Shown in pieces: positions 54,588-63,869 of a stretch of 64,000 bases of DNA. Every line of letters begins with the position of its first letter. The stretch's first letter is position 1. Under the pieces are notes generated by a model. The model ran no database searches. It had not been told where the DNA came from and saw only the letters and a list, made by a program, of their open reading frames with translations. The DNA is from Robertmurraya korlensis (GTDB taxonomy: Bacteria > Bacillota > Bacilli > Bacillales > Cytobacillaceae): NCBI RefSeq assembly GCF_023715225.1, contig NZ_JAMBNS010000001.1:124001-188000 (forward strand). The letters are read 5' to 3'. The position numbers and the translations under genes are program-made.

Positions 54588-56519
54588 ATGTCAAATGTTG
54601 TAAAATTAACGTTCCCAGACGGTGCAGTGAAGGAGTTTCCGTTTGGAACAACAACAGAAGATGTTGCTGCCTCCATTAGCCCAGGGCTTAAAAAGAAGGC
54701 ATTGGCTGGAAAAGTAGATGGCCAATTGTACGATCTTAGACGTCCGATTGAGCAAGATGGAGCAATCGAAATTGTCACTCAGGATAGTGCAGATGCACTT
54801 GAAATCCTTAGACATAGTAGCGCCCACTTAATGGCACAAGCGATCAAGCGCCTTTACAAAAATGTAAAACTTGGTGTGGGTCCAGTTATTGAAGGTGGAT
54901 TTTACTATGATGTAGATATTGAGGAATCATTAACACCAGAAGATCTTCCGTTAATTGAAAAAGAAATGAAAAAAATTATTAACGAAAACATTGAGATTGT
55001 TCGAAAAGAAGTTAGTCGTGACGAGGCTGTTCAACTCTACAAGGAGATTGGTGATGAATACAAGCTTGAGCTGATTGAAGCCATCCCTGCAGGAGAAACA
55101 GTGACTATTTATGAGCAAGGGGATTTCTTTGACTTATGTCGTGGAGTGCATGTCCCATCGACAGGGAAATTGAAGGAATTTAAGCTTCTTAGTATCGCTG
55201 GTGCCTACTGGAGAGGAGATAGCGATAATAAAATGCTTCAACGTATATACGGAACAGCATTCTTCAAGAAAGAAGACTTGGCTGAACATCTCCGTCTACT
55301 GGAAGAAGCAAAAGAGCGTGATCATAGAAAAATAGGTAAAGAATTAAATTTATTCATGAACTCGCAAAAAGTGGGACAAGGCCTTCCAATGTGGCTACCA
55401 AAGGGTGCGACGATTCGCCGTATTATAGAGAGATATATCGTCGATAAGGAGTCAAGACTTGGTTACGATCACGTGTACACACCTGTGATGGGAAGCGTTG
55501 ATTTATATAAAACATCAGGGCACTGGGATCATTATCAAGAAGACATGTTCCCGGTTATGGAAATGGATAATGAGCAACTCGTTTTACGTCCTATGAACTG
55601 TCCGCATCATATGATGATCTATAAGCATGGTATTCATAGTTATCGAGAGCTTCCAATTCGTATTGCCGAGCTAGGAACAATGCACCGCTATGAAATGTCT
55701 GGAGCACTTTCTGGTCTTCAACGTGTCCGTGGAATGACATTAAACGATGCGCATATTTTTGTACGTCCTGATCAAATCAAGGATGAATTTAAGCGAGTAG
55801 TAGGATTGGTATTAGAAGTTTACAAAGACTTTAATATCAATGATTACTCCTTCCGCCTATCGTACCGTGATCCTGAAGATAAAGAAAAGTATTTTGATGA
55901 TGATCAAATGTGGGAAAAGGCTCAAAGCATGTTAAAAGAAGCAATGGATGACTTAGGGCTAAATTATTTTGAGGCAGAGGGTGAAGCGGCTTTTTATGGT
56001 CCAAAGCTTGATGTTCAAGTAAAGACAGCTCTTGGGAAGGAAGAAACGCTTTCTACTGTCCAGTTAGACTTCTTATTACCAGAACGCTTTGATTTAAGCT
56101 ATGTGGGTGAGGATGGGAAACAACATCGCCCTGTAGTTATCCACCGTGGTGTCGTTTCAACAATGGAGCGTTTTGTTGCGTTCTTGATTGAAGAATACAA
56201 AGGAGCTTTCCCTACTTGGTTAGCACCTGTTCAGGTTCAAGTGATTCCAGTATCGCCTGATGTTCATTTTGACTACGCAAAGCAAGTGCAAGAACTTCTT
56301 CAGGCAGAAGGGATTCGTGTCGAAATCGATGATCGTAATGAGAAAATTGGTTACAAGATACGTGAAGCGCAAATGCAAAAAACTCCTTATATGCTAGTCG
56401 TTGGTGACAATGAAGTAGCAGAAAAGGCAGTGAATGTACGTAAATATGGAGAGCAAAAATCAGAGGTTGTTTCCTTCGAAAAGTTTGTTGAAGAATTAAA
56501 GATAGAGGTAAAACGTTAA
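54588..56519 (+). CDS. thrS: Threonyl-tRNA synthetase
   Basis: Encodes 643 residues. It charges tRNA-Thr. The N-terminal TGS domain ([20 protein letters not shown]), the editing domain with [15 protein letters not shown] and [18 protein letters not shown], the class II catalytic core ([34 protein letters not shown]) and the C-terminal anticodon domain ([18 protein letters not shown]) are complete. The ATG at 54588 is 9 bases from AGGAGG, against 3 for the ATG at 54582. It is under the T-box; a terminator follows. Confidence 0.98.
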   Translation: MSNVVKLTFPDGAVKEFPFGTTTEDVAASISPGLKKKALAGKVDGQLYDLRRPIEQDGAIEIVTQDSADALEILRHSSAHLMAQAIKRLYKNVKLGVGPVIEGGFYYDVDIEESLTPEDLPLIEKEMKKIINENIEIVRKEVSRDEAVQLYKEIGDEYKLELIEAIPAGETVTIYEQGDFFDLCRGVHVPSTGKLKEFKLLSIAGAYWRGDSDNKMLQRIYGTAFFKKEDLAEHLRLLEEAKERDHRKIGKELNLFMNSQKVGQGLPMWLPKGATIRRIIERYIVDKESRLGYDHVYTPVMGSVDLYKTSGHWDHYQEDMFPVMEMDNEQLVLRPMNCPHHMMIYKHGIHSYRELPIRIAELGTMHRYEMSGALSGLQRVRGMTLNDAHIFVRPDQIKDEFKRVVGLVLEVYKDFNINDYSFRLSYRDPEDKEKYFDDDQMWEKAQSMLKEAMDDLGLNYFEAEGEAAFYGPKLDVQVKTALGKEETLSTVQLDFLLPERFDLSYVGEDGKQHRPVVIHRGVVSTMERFVAFLIEEYKGAFPTWLAPVQVQVIPVSPDVHFDYAKQVQELLQAEGIRVEIDDRNEKIGYKIREAQMQKTPYMLVVGDNEVAEKAVNVRKYGEQKSEVVSFEKFVEELKIEVKR

Positions 56520-56530
56520 GTTTTTCTCAG

Positions 56531-56558
56531 AAGAGGATGTCTGATCATCCTCTTTATG
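56531..56558 (+). terminator. Terminator after thrS
   Basis: AAGAGGATG (56531-56539) pairs with CATCCTCTT (56546-56554); a T-rich tract follows. Confidence 0.78.
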
Positions 56559-56578
56559 TTTATTTTTTTGAAAAAGTA

Positions 56579-56607
56579 TTGCCACAAACGTATATTTTTG
56601 ATACAAT
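56579..56607 (+). promoter_or_regulatory. Upstream promoter of infC
   Basis: TTGCCA (56579-56584) and TACAAT (56602-56607) are spaced by 17 bases. Confidence 0.65.
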
Positions 56608-56637
56608 TCATTTCGTTGTGATAAGAAAAGTGTTTCG

Positions 56638-56666
56638 TTGACATGAATTATTTATTGTGATATAGT
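56638..56666 (+). promoter_or_regulatory. Main SigA promoter of infC-rpmI-rplT
   Basis: A perfect TTGACA (56638-56643) and TATAGT (56661-56666) are spaced by 17 bases, at the start of the L20 leader. Confidence 0.85.
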
Positions 56667-56672
56667 TGCTAA

Positions 56673-56817
56673 GGTAAATTGAATACGAGTTTGAGATAAA
56701 GAAGAAGCACCCGCTTCTCACCTGATTGACGCCAAAGCGCAGTTGGCAGGTTTTACGAAAAGGCTTATTACCGTATGGGTATCGTAAAGTGTGGGTGTGT
56801 TCATCCGCACTTTTTTT
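56673..56817 (+). ncRNA. Ribosomal protein L20 leader of the infC operon
   Basis: The position between promoter and infC and the sequence with GATTGACGCCAAAGCGCAG and a conditional terminator match the L20 leader of Bacillus (autoregulation of infC-rpmI-rplT by L20 binding). The terminator stem AAGTGTGGGTG (56787-56797) pairs with CATCCGCACTT (56802-56812) including two G-U pairs, followed by T. Detailed L20 contacts were not checked. Confidence 0.85.
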
Positions 56818-56889
56818 ATTTTTCTTATGAAAATGAAATCTTCTTGACCCAAACGTTGTATTCGCATTAAACCTTGGAGGTGTCCAGCT

Positions 56890-57405
56890 ATTAGCAAAGA
56901 CATGTTGTTGAACGAGGGTATTCGTGCCCGCGAATTACGTCTAATTGATCAAAATGGCGAACAACTAGGCATTAAATCAAAAATCGAAGCACTTGAGATT
57001 GCTACGCGTGTAAATCTTGACGTTGTTCTTGTTGCACCAAACGCGAAACCACCAGTAGCACGTATTATGGACTACGGTAAGTTTAAGTTTGAACAGCAGA
57101 AGAAAGAAAAAGAAGCACGTAAAAATCAAAAAATTATCAACATCAAAGAAGTTCGACTTAGCCCAACCATTGATGAGCATGACTTTAATACAAAGTTACG
57201 TAATGCGATTAAATTCTTGGAAAAAGGCGATAAAGTAAAAGCATCGATTCGATTTAAAGGTCGTGCAATTACACATAAAGAGATCGGACAACGTGTTTTA
57301 GTCCGCTTTGCAGAAGCTTGTAAAGAAGTTGCAACAGTGGAATCTCATCCAAAAATGGATGGCAGAAGCATGTTTATGACATTAGCACCTAAAAACGACA
57401 AGTAA
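56890..57405 (+). CDS. infC: Translation initiation factor IF-3
   Basis: Encodes 171 residues from an ATT codon at 56890, nine bases after GGAGG. An AUU start is the hallmark of infC, because IF-3 itself discriminates against it. The later ATG at 56902 has no ribosome site. The protein shows [35 protein letters not shown], the linker and the C-terminal [17 protein letters not shown]-like block ([18 protein letters not shown]). It heads the infC-rpmI-rplT operon. Confidence 0.97.
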   Translation: MSKDMLLNEGIRARELRLIDQNGEQLGIKSKIEALEIATRVNLDVVLVAPNAKPPVARIMDYGKFKFEQQKKEKEARKNQKIINIKEVRLSPTIDEHDFNTKLRNAIKFLEKGDKVKASIRFKGRAITHKEIGQRVLVRFAEACKEVATVESHPKMDGRSMFMTLAPKNDK

Positions 57406-57421
57406 TGAGGAGGAATCCCTA

Positions 57422-57622
57422 ATGCCAAAAATGAAAACTCACCGCGGCGCAGCAAAGCGTTTCAAGAGAACAGGATCTGGTAAACTGAAGCGTTCACACG
57501 CATACAGAAGCCATTTATTCGCTAACAAATCTACAAAGGCAAAGCGTAAGCTTCGCAAAGGAACTCTAGTTTCTTCAGGCGATTACAAGCGCATCCGTAA
57601 CTTACTAGTAAATCTTAAGTAA
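57422..57622 (+). CDS. rpmI: Ribosomal protein L35 (bL35)
   Basis: Encodes 66 residues, full length and very basic: [19 protein letters not shown] at the start and [18 protein letters not shown] near the end. It is a large-subunit protein. TGAGGAGGAATCCCTA precedes the ATG, 16 bases after infC. Confidence 0.98.
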   Translation: MPKMKTHRGAAKRFKRTGSGKLKRSHAYRSHLFANKSTKAKRKLRKGTLVSSGDYKRIRNLLVNLK

Positions 57623-57645
57623 TTGCAAATTAGGAGGGAAAACAT

Positions 57646-58005
57646 ATGCCACGTGTTAAAGGCGGTACAGTAACTCGCAGACGTCGTAAAAAAGTTATTA
57701 AATTAGCAAAAGGTTATTATGGTTCAAAACATACATTATATAAAGTAGCTAACCAACAGGTTATGAAATCTCTAATGTATGCATTCCGTGATCGTCGCCA
57801 AAAGAAGCGTGACTTCCGTAAGCTTTGGATCACTCGTATCAATGCAGCAGCTCGTATGAACGGTCTTTCTTATAGCCGTTTAATGCACGGATTAAGCGTT
57901 GCAGGTATCGAAGTAAACCGTAAAATGCTTGCTGAACTTGCAGTAAGCGACGAAAAAGCATTTGCAGAATTAGCTGCAGCTGCTAAGCAAAGCCTAGCAA
58001 AATAA
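57646..58005 (+). CDS. rplT: Ribosomal protein L20 (bL20)
   Basis: Encodes 119 residues: [40 protein letters not shown] and [20 protein letters not shown] are typical. It binds 23S rRNA and, in Bacillus, its own operon leader to repress infC-rpmI-rplT. TAGGAGGGAAAACAT precedes the ATG. A terminator follows. Confidence 0.98.
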   Translation: MPRVKGGTVTRRRRKKVIKLAKGYYGSKHTLYKVANQQVMKSLMYAFRDRRQKKRDFRKLWITRINAAARMNGLSYSRLMHGLSVAGIEVNRKMLAELAVSDEKAFAELAAAAKQSLAK

Positions 58006-58024
58006 TTGACTTATTAGTCTATAG

Positions 58025-58056
58025 AAGCCATTCTCTTACTAGAGGGTGGCTTTTTT
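58025..58056 (+). terminator. Rho-independent terminator after rplT
   Basis: AAGCCA (58025-58030) pairs with TGGCTT (58047-58052), inner CTCT with AGAG; six T follow. Confidence 0.82.
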
Positions 58057-58078
58057 AATTTCTTAAAGGAGGTATAAT

Positions 58079-58339
58079 ATGCTTACATATATTTGGATAT
58101 ATTTATTGGTGATAAATATTATCAGTTGTTCGTTGATGTATGCAGATAAACAAAAAGCTAAGAAAAATGAATATCGAATTAGAGAAGCAACACTTTGGCA
58201 AATCGCCTTTTTGGGAGGAGCGTTAGGAGCCTTTATCGGTATGAGGTCCTTTCGTCATAAAACGAAGCATCCTAGTTTTAAATGGGGATTGCCGTTTTTG
58301 ACTGTTCTTCAAATCGGTCTATTGCTTTACTATGTATGA
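58079..58339 (+). CDS. ysdA: DUF1294 membrane protein YsdA
   Basis: Encodes 86 residues. Two or three short spans: LTYIWIYLLVINIISCSLMY, IAFLGGALGAFIGM and FLTVLQIGLLLYYV. DKQKAKKNEYRIREATL, FLGGALGAFIGMRSFRHKTKH define DUF1294. Function unknown. AAAGGAGGTATAAT precedes the ATG. It follows rplT after its terminator. Confidence 0.9.
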   Translation: MLTYIWIYLLVINIISCSLMYADKQKAKKNEYRIREATLWQIAFLGGALGAFIGMRSFRHKTKHPSFKWGLPFLTVLQIGLLLYYV

Positions 58340-58422
58340 AAATAAGGGAATAGTTGTCATAGAAATGGTCCTTCCTCGATAAGCTTTAATAGACATCAAG
58401 AAACTGCTTAAGGGGTGGTCAT

Positions 58423-59010
58423 ATGGATGAGGAGTTAGCGTTACTGCTTGTCATGTTTCAGGCTGGTGGAGTTTTCACCCCGATTATATTCATCTTGTTC
58501 CATTCGTTACGACAGTTTTTATTCATTCCTGTCGTCATCATTTGTATTGCTGGTGGAATTCTTTTTGGAACAGTCGCAGGTACGATATACTCGCTTATTG
58601 GATTAATGATTAGCAGCCTATTGTTTTTTGCTCTCGTTTCAAAATTTCCACGAACACAAGAAAAACTGTCTTCCATTCGAAAAAAATGGTTTGGAGAATA
58701 TCGAAATCTAACAGTCAGTCAGATTTCGATTTTACGTCTTGTCCCTTTTGTCCACTACCAATTATTAAATTTTTGTTTAATGGAAAGACACCGTGGCTTT
58801 AAAGAGTATTCAAAGGCAGCTTTTATTACGAATCTTCCATTGGCTTTCTTTTACACTGTTTTTGGTCAATTTATTAGCCAATTCACTCCAACGATGATTG
58901 TTATTATTTTGTTTTCTTTATCGATTCTTGTTTATGTACTAAGAGAGAAGATGACAATTATTAAGTGGAGAGATTTTTTTAAGGAGACAAAGCTCGAAAA
59001 GCATGGTTAA
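58423..59010 (+). CDS. TVP38/TMEM64 (DedA-like) membrane protein
   Basis: Encodes 195 residues with about five spans (ILFHSLRQFLFIPVVIICI, GGILFGTVAGTIYSLIGLM, SSLLFFALVSKF, AFITNLPLAFFYTVFG, MIVIILFSLSILVYVL). The IAGGILFGTVAGTIYSLIG motif is the SNARE-associated/VTT domain core, and ILRLVPFVHYQLLNF is its second half. Members move lipids in the membrane. B. subtilis has a similar protein (YtxB) near dnaI, but I am not sure of orthology. AAGGGGTGGTCAT precedes the ATG. Confidence 0.8.
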   Translation: MDEELALLLVMFQAGGVFTPIIFILFHSLRQFLFIPVVIICIAGGILFGTVAGTIYSLIGLMISSLLFFALVSKFPRTQEKLSSIRKKWFGEYRNLTVSQISILRLVPFVHYQLLNFCLMERHRGFKEYSKAAFITNLPLAFFYTVFGQFISQFTPTMIVIILFSLSILVYVLREKMTIIKWRDFFKETKLEKHG

Positions 59011-59052
59011 AAATAAACGTTCAAGGGATGTTCCCTTGAACGTTTATTTTTT
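59010..59052. terminator. Bidirectional terminator, 19-bp perfect stem
   Basis: AAAATAAACGTTCAAGGGA (59010-59028) is the exact reverse complement of 59032-59050, with a 3-base loop, between convergent genes. Confidence 0.93.
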
Positions 59053-59424
59053 CATAAATTCATGAATGGGACTTTTCCAGTCAATTTTTGCATTCGGATA
59101 AAAGACAGCTACTTCCATTTCAATATAACGGAAATCTTCCTTTGACAAACCATTTAGCGCAGAGGTACTATGTGGCCAAATGAATATAGAAACAACCTCA
59201 AAGGTGTTCTCGGTTGTGCCTAAGTATTTTTCACCTTCAAATAGAACCCCTTTATAGGTTAAGAGAAAATTCTTACGAACGTTTTTTATATCATCAAGTA
59301 AAAAGAATTGCTTTTGCTCGTGAGCTAACTCCAATTTTCGCTTTGGGTTTAAAACAAATTTGAAGGCGCTGTATATTAAAAATAAGATAAATGCTATTAG
59401 GAGCATGCGTAGTAGCCAAATCAT
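59044..59424 (-). CDS. ysdB: YsdB family protein
   Basis: Encodes 126 residues. An N-terminal span (MIWLLRMLLIAFILFLIYSA) is followed by FKFVLNPKRKLELAHEQKQF, FLLTYKGVLFEGEKYLGTTE and the C-terminal AKIDWKSPIHEF block. These match B. subtilis YsdB closely. B. subtilis ysdB belongs to the SigW cell-envelope stress regulon, but a SigW promoter was not searched for here in detail. The ATG at 59424 follows GTGGAGGGC; the GTG at 59439 overlaps that site. Confidence 0.92.
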   Translation of the reverse strand: MIWLLRMLLIAFILFLIYSAFKFVLNPKRKLELAHEQKQFFLLDDIKNVRKNFLLTYKGVLFEGEKYLGTTENTFEVVSIFIWPHSTSALNGLSKEDFRYIEMEVAVFYPNAKIDWKSPIHEFMKK

Positions 59425-59560
59425 ACTTAAGCCCTCCACTCTTCATTTTTCCTTATATACGTCTATATTTGAAAAAGGTTTCATAAAGTGTTGCTTTTAA
59501 GTGAATTTTTTTCTTAATTTCATTATGATTAAAGTAATATACATAGAAAAGAGTGAAATG

Positions 59561-60052
59561 ATGGATTTACGACAGTTATTTGAGATGCAAAAAGGGTTGG
59601 ATAAACATATCGCAGAAAAACACCAATTACAAACAGATAGTCTAATAAGTAGAAAGGTTCTAGCTTTATTGGTTGAGCTAGGAGAACTAGCAAACGAGAC
59701 ACGATGTTTTAAGTTTTGGAGTGTAAAAGGTGCTTCCCCGAAAGAAGTCATTTTAGAGGAATTTGTAGATGGAGTTCATTTTATTTTATCACTGGGACTT
59801 GATTGTGGATTTGAGCGTGATGTACAGGTAGAAGAACTAGCATTAGTAGACGAAAATGTGACACATCAGTTTTTATCCATGTATGAAACGGTTCATCGTT
59901 TTTCTGCAGAGAGGAGTATGGATGCGTATCGTAGCATGTTAAACAGTTATTTTGTTTTAGGCCAGATGCTAGGGTTCTCGTCTGAAGAAATAAAAGAAGC
60001 ATATATCTCTAAAAATGAAGTAAATTATAAAAGGCAGAAGGAAGGCTACTAA
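59561..60052 (+). CDS. All-alpha dUTP diphosphatase (MazG-like)
   Basis: Encodes 163 residues. MDLRQLFEMQKGLDKHIAEK, LVELGELANETRCFKFWS with two Glu metal ligands and ILEEFVDGVHFILSLGLD with another Glu-Glu-x-x-Asp set are the dimeric dUTPase/MazG pattern. It would hydrolyse dUTP (or dUDP) to dUMP. The start is the second of two ATGs (59561; 59558 also possible) with only a weak GAGTG upstream. It is a single-gene unit between ysdB (divergent) and ysdC. Confidence 0.88.
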   Translation: MDLRQLFEMQKGLDKHIAEKHQLQTDSLISRKVLALLVELGELANETRCFKFWSVKGASPKEVILEEFVDGVHFILSLGLDCGFERDVQVEELALVDENVTHQFLSMYETVHRFSAERSMDAYRSMLNSYFVLGQMLGFSSEEIKEAYISKNEVNYKRQKEGY

Positions 60053-60060
60053 TGTATACT

Positions 60061-60089
60061 TTGTACATTTAATTTGTAGCTAGTATACT
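60061..60089 (+). promoter_or_regulatory. SigA-type promoter of ysdC
   Basis: TTGTAC (60061-60066) and TATACT (60084-60089) are spaced by 17 bases. Confidence 0.75.
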
Positions 60090-60123
60090 ATAAACATAAT
60101 ACATATTAAGGGAGTCGAAATAA

Positions 60124-61209
60124 ATGACTAAGCTTGATGATACTTTAGCGATGCTTAAGGAACTGACAGATGCCAAAGGGATTCCAGGAAATGAGCGTGA
60201 GCCAAGGGAAGTGATGAACAAGCATATTACTCCGTATGCAGATGAAGTAACAACGGATGGACTTGGAAGCTTAATTGCAAAGAAAGTGGGAGATGCGAAC
60301 GGTCCGAAGGTAATGGTTGCTGGTCACTTGGATGAAGTAGGTTTTATGATCACGCAAATTGATGATAAAGGGTTCCTGCGCTTCCAAACGGTTGGTGGCT
60401 GGTGGTCTCAGGTAATGTTAGCGCAGCGAGTGACGATTGTTACCAGAAAGGGAGACGTGACAGGGGTTATCGGGTCAAAACCGCCACATATTTTATCTCC
60501 TGAAGCAAGAAAGAAACCAGTAGAAATTAAAGATATGTTTATTGATATTGGTGCATCAAGTCGTGAAGAAGCGACAGAGTGGGGAGTCCGTCCTGGTGAC
60601 ATGGTCGTTCCATACTTTGAGTTTACAGTGATGAACAATGAAAAGCTTTTATTAGCAAAAGCTTGGGATAATCGGATTGGGTGTGCGATTGCAATTGATG
60701 TGTTAAAGCAATTGAAGAATGAGGAACATCCAAATATTGTATACGGAGTTGGAAGTGTACAAGAAGAGGTTGGTTTACGTGGGGCACGTACTTCTGCTGC
60801 AGCAATTGAGCCTGATATTGGGTTTGGAGTAGATGTTGGGATCGCTGGGGACACTCCTGGCGTGTCGGAGAAGGAAGCTCAAAGTAAAATGGGCAAAGGC
60901 CCACAAATCATTCTGTATGACGCAAGTATGGTGTCTCACAAAGGATTAAGGGATTTAGTAACGGATACTGCGGATGAACTTGGAATTCCATATCAATTCG
61001 ATGCAATCGCTGGCGGTGGCACGGATGCGGGGTCCATCCATATTTCTCATAAAGGAGCCCCTTCCTTAGCCATTACAATTGCTACTCGCTACATCCATTC
61101 ACATGCAGCGATGCTGCACCGTGATGACTACGAGAACGCAGTAAAACTAATCGTTGAAGTCATCAAACGTCTAGATCGTGAAACAGTAGACCGCATCACC
61201 CTCGAATAG
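60124..61209 (+). CDS. ysdC: M42 family aminopeptidase YsdC
   Basis: Encodes 361 residues. It belongs to the tetrahedral cobalt/zinc aminopeptidase family (often annotated glutamyl aminopeptidase or endoglucanase in older work). Metal and catalytic motifs: [51 protein letters not shown] and the C-terminal [15 protein letters not shown]. It probably trims N-terminal residues from peptides in the cytoplasm. AAGGGAGTCG precedes the ATG. A very strong terminator follows. Confidence 0.95.
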   Translation: MTKLDDTLAMLKELTDAKGIPGNEREPREVMNKHITPYADEVTTDGLGSLIAKKVGDANGPKVMVAGHLDEVGFMITQIDDKGFLRFQTVGGWWSQVMLAQRVTIVTRKGDVTGVIGSKPPHILSPEARKKPVEIKDMFIDIGASSREEATEWGVRPGDMVVPYFEFTVMNNEKLLLAKAWDNRIGCAIAIDVLKQLKNEEHPNIVYGVGSVQEEVGLRGARTSAAAIEPDIGFGVDVGIAGDTPGVSEKEAQSKMGKGPQIILYDASMVSHKGLRDLVTDTADELGIPYQFDAIAGGGTDAGSIHISHKGAPSLAITIATRYIHSHAAMLHRDDYENAVKLIVEVIKRLDRETVDRITLE

Positions 61210-61210
61210 A

Positions 61211-61256
61211 GACCAAACAAAGACAGCATGCTCAGGCATGCTGTCTTTGTTTGGTC
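61211..61256 (+). terminator. Long hairpin terminator after ysdC
   Basis: A 21-bp perfect inverted repeat at 61211-61231 and 61236-61256, around a TCAG loop, with no T tail; it may also act as a bidirectional roadblock toward sspI. Confidence 0.75.
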
Positions 61257-61264
61257 AATGGGGC

Positions 61265-61373
61265 TACGAGTGTCCACCACAGACGGACAAAACTACCTAA
61301 ACTGTCCACGGACGGTGTCTGTCACCTTCCGTGGACAAATTAAAGAATTTGTCCACGAGCGGTGACAGACACC
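61265..61373. repeat. Palindromic intergenic repeat element
   Basis: The core is a 60-bp near-perfect palindrome (61314-61373): GGTGTCTGTCACC (61314-61326) with GGTGACAGACACC (61361-61373), and CGTGGACAAATT (61330-61341) with AATTTGTCCACG (61346-61357). Only a 3-base bulge (TTC/AGC) breaks the arms; the loop is AAAG. A third arm, TGTCCACGGA (61303-61312), can pair alternatively with TCCGTGGACA (61327-61336), and a related GTGTCCACC lies at 61270. Its end touches the sspI stop. Higher G+C than its surroundings. It looks like a mobile REP/MITE-type repeat; copy number is not visible. Confidence 0.75.
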
Positions 61374-61580
61374 CTATTTTAGGCCGGATTCTAGGGTTTT
61401 GAGCATTTCGTTTTTTTCTTGGTCGGATGCATTGTTCCAGATGACTTCAAAAAGTACTCCTAAACCTGGAAGCATTTTTTCTTCGCCGTTTTGAATGGCG
61501 TCCACGATTGTGTCGCGTAGTTCATCTTGTGTATTTCCAGATACATTATGAATAACTGCATTTCTTAAGTTAAGATTCAT
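61374..61580 (-). CDS. sspI: Small acid-soluble spore protein I
   Basis: Encodes 68 residues, near the usual 71. It opens [21 protein letters not shown] and contains [20 protein letters not shown] and [12 protein letters not shown], a clear match to SspI, a minor spore-core protein made in the forespore. The ATG at 61580 follows AGAAGGAGTGGG; the ATG at 61601 is upstream of that. A SigG-like -10, CATATTA (minus strand 61614-61608), lies upstream without a clear -35. Its 3' end abuts the palindromic repeat. Confidence 0.95.
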   Translation of the reverse strand: MNLNLRNAVIHNVSGNTQDELRDTIVDAIQNGEEKMLPGLGVLFEVIWNNASDQEKNEMLKTLESGLK

Positions 61581-61696
61581 TTTTACCCACTCCTTCTTCA
61601 TTTTCTTTAATATGTTTTCTATTTTTGTTATTATTATGTACTTAAGTTACGCTATAATAAGAAAACCCGAGAAAAAAGGAAAGAAGGGGTTTTACC

Positions 61697-62443
61697 TTGA
61701 AGCATATTCACTCGAGTAGTAACCCGAAGGTGAAGCAATGGAAGAAACTATTAACAAAAAAGGAAAGAGATAAAACAGGCCTATTTTTAGTTGAAGGGTT
61801 TCATTTAGTAGAGGAAGCACTAAAAGCAGGTCGTATTGAAGAAATCATTGTACAAGAAAATATGGATCTTCCTTCAAGTTTTGATTACGGATCAACACCG
61901 ATTGTCTCTGTGCCTGCTGACATCATTAAGCAATTGGCTGAAACAGATACACCACAAGGCATTTTTGCTGTTTGTTATCAAGAAAAGCCATCACGCATAG
62001 AAGGAACATCTTATCTTTTAATTGATGCTGTCCAAGACCCTGGAAATTTAGGAACGATGATTCGTACGGCGGATGCTGCTGGCGTGGACGTTGTGGTAAT
62101 TGGCAATGGAAGCGTGGATATATATAATTCCAAAGTGCTTAGATCTGCCCAAGGGAGCCATTTTCATCTTCCTGTTATTAAAGGTGAAATCTCCACTTGG
62201 ACAAGCGATCTTCTTGACCGAGGGATTCCTGTTTATGGAACAGCATTAGAGAATGCTGAACCGTTCCACCACATACAATCAACGGGATCATACGCCTTAA
62301 TCGTAGGAAATGAAGGGAACGGGGTAAGTAAAGAGCTATTAAGTAAAACGACAGCTAATCTATATATTCCGATTCATGGAAAAAGCGAGTCATTAAATGT
62401 TGCAGTAGCAACAGGAATTTTGTTATATTACTTACGTGGATAA
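61697..62443 (+). CDS. ysgA: TrmH/SpoU family RNA methyltransferase YsgA
   Basis: Encodes 248 residues from a TTG after AAGAAGGGG. An N-terminal L30-like substrate-binding domain (about 1-95, SSNPKVKQWKKLLTKKERD, GLFLVEGFHLVEEALKAG) precedes the SPOUT knot with LIDAVQDPGNLGTMIRTADA, LIVGNEGNGVSKEL and IPIHGKSESLNVAVATGI. It probably 2'-O-methylates rRNA or tRNA. It precedes pheS as in B. subtilis. Confidence 0.94.
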   Translation: MKHIHSSSNPKVKQWKKLLTKKERDKTGLFLVEGFHLVEEALKAGRIEEIIVQENMDLPSSFDYGSTPIVSVPADIIKQLAETDTPQGIFAVCYQEKPSRIEGTSYLLIDAVQDPGNLGTMIRTADAAGVDVVVIGNGSVDIYNSKVLRSAQGSHFHLPVIKGEISTWTSDLLDRGIPVYGTALENAEPFHHIQSTGSYALIVGNEGNGVSKELLSKTTANLYIPIHGKSESLNVAVATGILLYYLRG

Positions 62444-62472
62444 AATAGACATACTGCCTCCTGAAAATGGGT

Positions 62473-62501
62473 TTGAAATAAGTAGGAAAGTATACTATAA
62501 T
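62473..62501 (+). promoter_or_regulatory. SigA-type promoter of the T-box-pheST unit
   Basis: TTGAAA (62473-62478) and a perfect TATAAT (62496-62501) are spaced by 17 bases. Confidence 0.88.
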
Positions 62502-62527
62502 AAACAGCAAAAATTACATATTAAAAA

Positions 62528-62786
62528 ACGATGACGGAGAAAAGTAGTTTGCTACCATCTATGTTAGGGAGAAAATGCCTTAGACTGAAAGCATTTTTAT
62601 AGAAAAAGTAAACGAAGTTCACCTCCCGAGTTGGCATCGGGACCATTTCTTAATGAAGTGTAAAGATGCACCGGTTTAAAGCCGTTATCAGCAATGAAGT
62701 GAATGTAGGGAGATAGAATGCCTACATTAATTAAGGGTGGTACCGCGAATAATGAAACCTCGTCCCTTTCAGGGAAGAGGTTTTTT
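62528..62786 (+). ncRNA. T-box riboswitch (phenylalanine) upstream of pheS
   Basis: The T-box sequence AGGGTGGTACCGCG is at 62734-62746 and is followed by the terminator AAACCTCGTCCC/GGGAAGAGGTTT (62755-62783) with a T tail. The specifier region GAAGTTCACC contains TTC (62618-62620), a Phe codon, with GGAG (62536-62539) opposite CTCC (62623-62626). An AGTA element (62543-62546) fits the loop E part. Uncharged tRNA-Phe should induce pheST. Confidence 0.92.
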
Positions 62787-62818
62787 ATTTTGTCTAAAAA
62801 TCATAAGGAGGAAAGAAC

Positions 62819-63856
62819 ATGGAGCAACGCTTAGTAGAGCTTCAGCAAGAAGCGCTTGAAGGAATAAAGAAAGCGACTGATTTAAAAGAAATAAATGATA
62901 TTCGTGTATCTTATCTAGGGAAAAAAGGTCCCATTACTGAGGTACTAAAAGGGATGGGGAAGCTTTCTGCTGAGGAACGTCCTAAAATGGGTGCGTTAGC
63001 GAACGAGGTAAGAGACGTTATTGCAAAAGCAATTGAAGAAAAACAAGCGGTTATGGAAGAAGAAGAGGTGGCTAAAAAGCTTGCTTCCGAAACAATTGAT
63101 GTAACACTTCCAGGAAGACCAGTAAAAACAGGTAACCATCATCCATTAACAAGAATCATTGAAGAAATCGAAGACCTCTTTATTGGTATGGGCTACACAA
63201 TTGCAGAAGGCCCTGAAGTTGAAAGTGATTACTATAACTTTGAGGCATTAAACTTACCAAAAGGTCATCCAGCTCGTGATATGCAAGATTCCTTTTATAT
63301 TACGGAAGAAATCCTTCTTCGTACACATACATCACCCATGCAAGCAAGAACGATGGAAAAGAAAGAAGGAAAGGGTCCAATTAGAATTATCTGCCCAGGA
63401 AAAGTTTATAGACGTGATAATGACGACGCAACGCATTCTCACCAATTCATGCAGATCGAGGGTCTTGTGGTAGGAGAAAATATTCAAATGAGTGACCTGA
63501 AAGGGACACTAGATGTTTTTGCGAAAAAAATGTTTGGGGAAGACCGTGAAATTCGCTTACGTCCTAGCTTCTTCCCATTCACAGAACCTTCTGTTGAAAT
63601 GGATATTTCTTGTAAAATTTGTAACGGAAAAGGTTGTAGTGTTTGTAAAGGAACGGGTTGGATTGAAATTCTTGGAGCCGGAATGGTGCATCCAAACGTA
63701 CTTGAAATGGCTGGCTATGATTCGAAAAAATATACAGGCTTTGCATTCGGAATGGGGCCAGAAAGAATTGCCATGCTAAAGTACGGCGTGGATGATATTC
63801 GTCATTACTATACAAATGATGTACGTTTCTTAAAGCAATTTTCGATACACGAATAG
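62819..63856 (+). CDS. pheS: Phenylalanyl-tRNA synthetase alpha subunit
   Basis: Encodes 345 residues. It holds the catalytic class II core of the (alpha-beta)2 enzyme: [17 protein letters not shown] in the N-terminal helical part, [30 protein letters not shown], motif 2 ([19 protein letters not shown]) and motif 3 ([17 protein letters not shown]). A cysteine cluster ([17 protein letters not shown]) is also present. AAGGAGGAAAGAAC precedes the ATG. It is under the Phe T-box and followed by pheT. Confidence 0.98.
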   Translation: MEQRLVELQQEALEGIKKATDLKEINDIRVSYLGKKGPITEVLKGMGKLSAEERPKMGALANEVRDVIAKAIEEKQAVMEEEEVAKKLASETIDVTLPGRPVKTGNHHPLTRIIEEIEDLFIGMGYTIAEGPEVESDYYNFEALNLPKGHPARDMQDSFYITEEILLRTHTSPMQARTMEKKEGKGPIRIICPGKVYRRDNDDATHSHQFMQIEGLVVGENIQMSDLKGTLDVFAKKMFGEDREIRLRPSFFPFTEPSVEMDISCKICNGKGCSVCKGTGWIEILGAGMVHPNVLEMAGYDSKKYTGFAFGMGPERIAMLKYGVDDIRHYYTNDVRFLKQFSIHE

Positions 63857-63869
63857 GAGGATAACAAGA

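Noticed and set aside
56718-56903. Minus-strand 61-codon frame
   Set aside because: Falls on the L20 leader and its terminator; no ribosome site.
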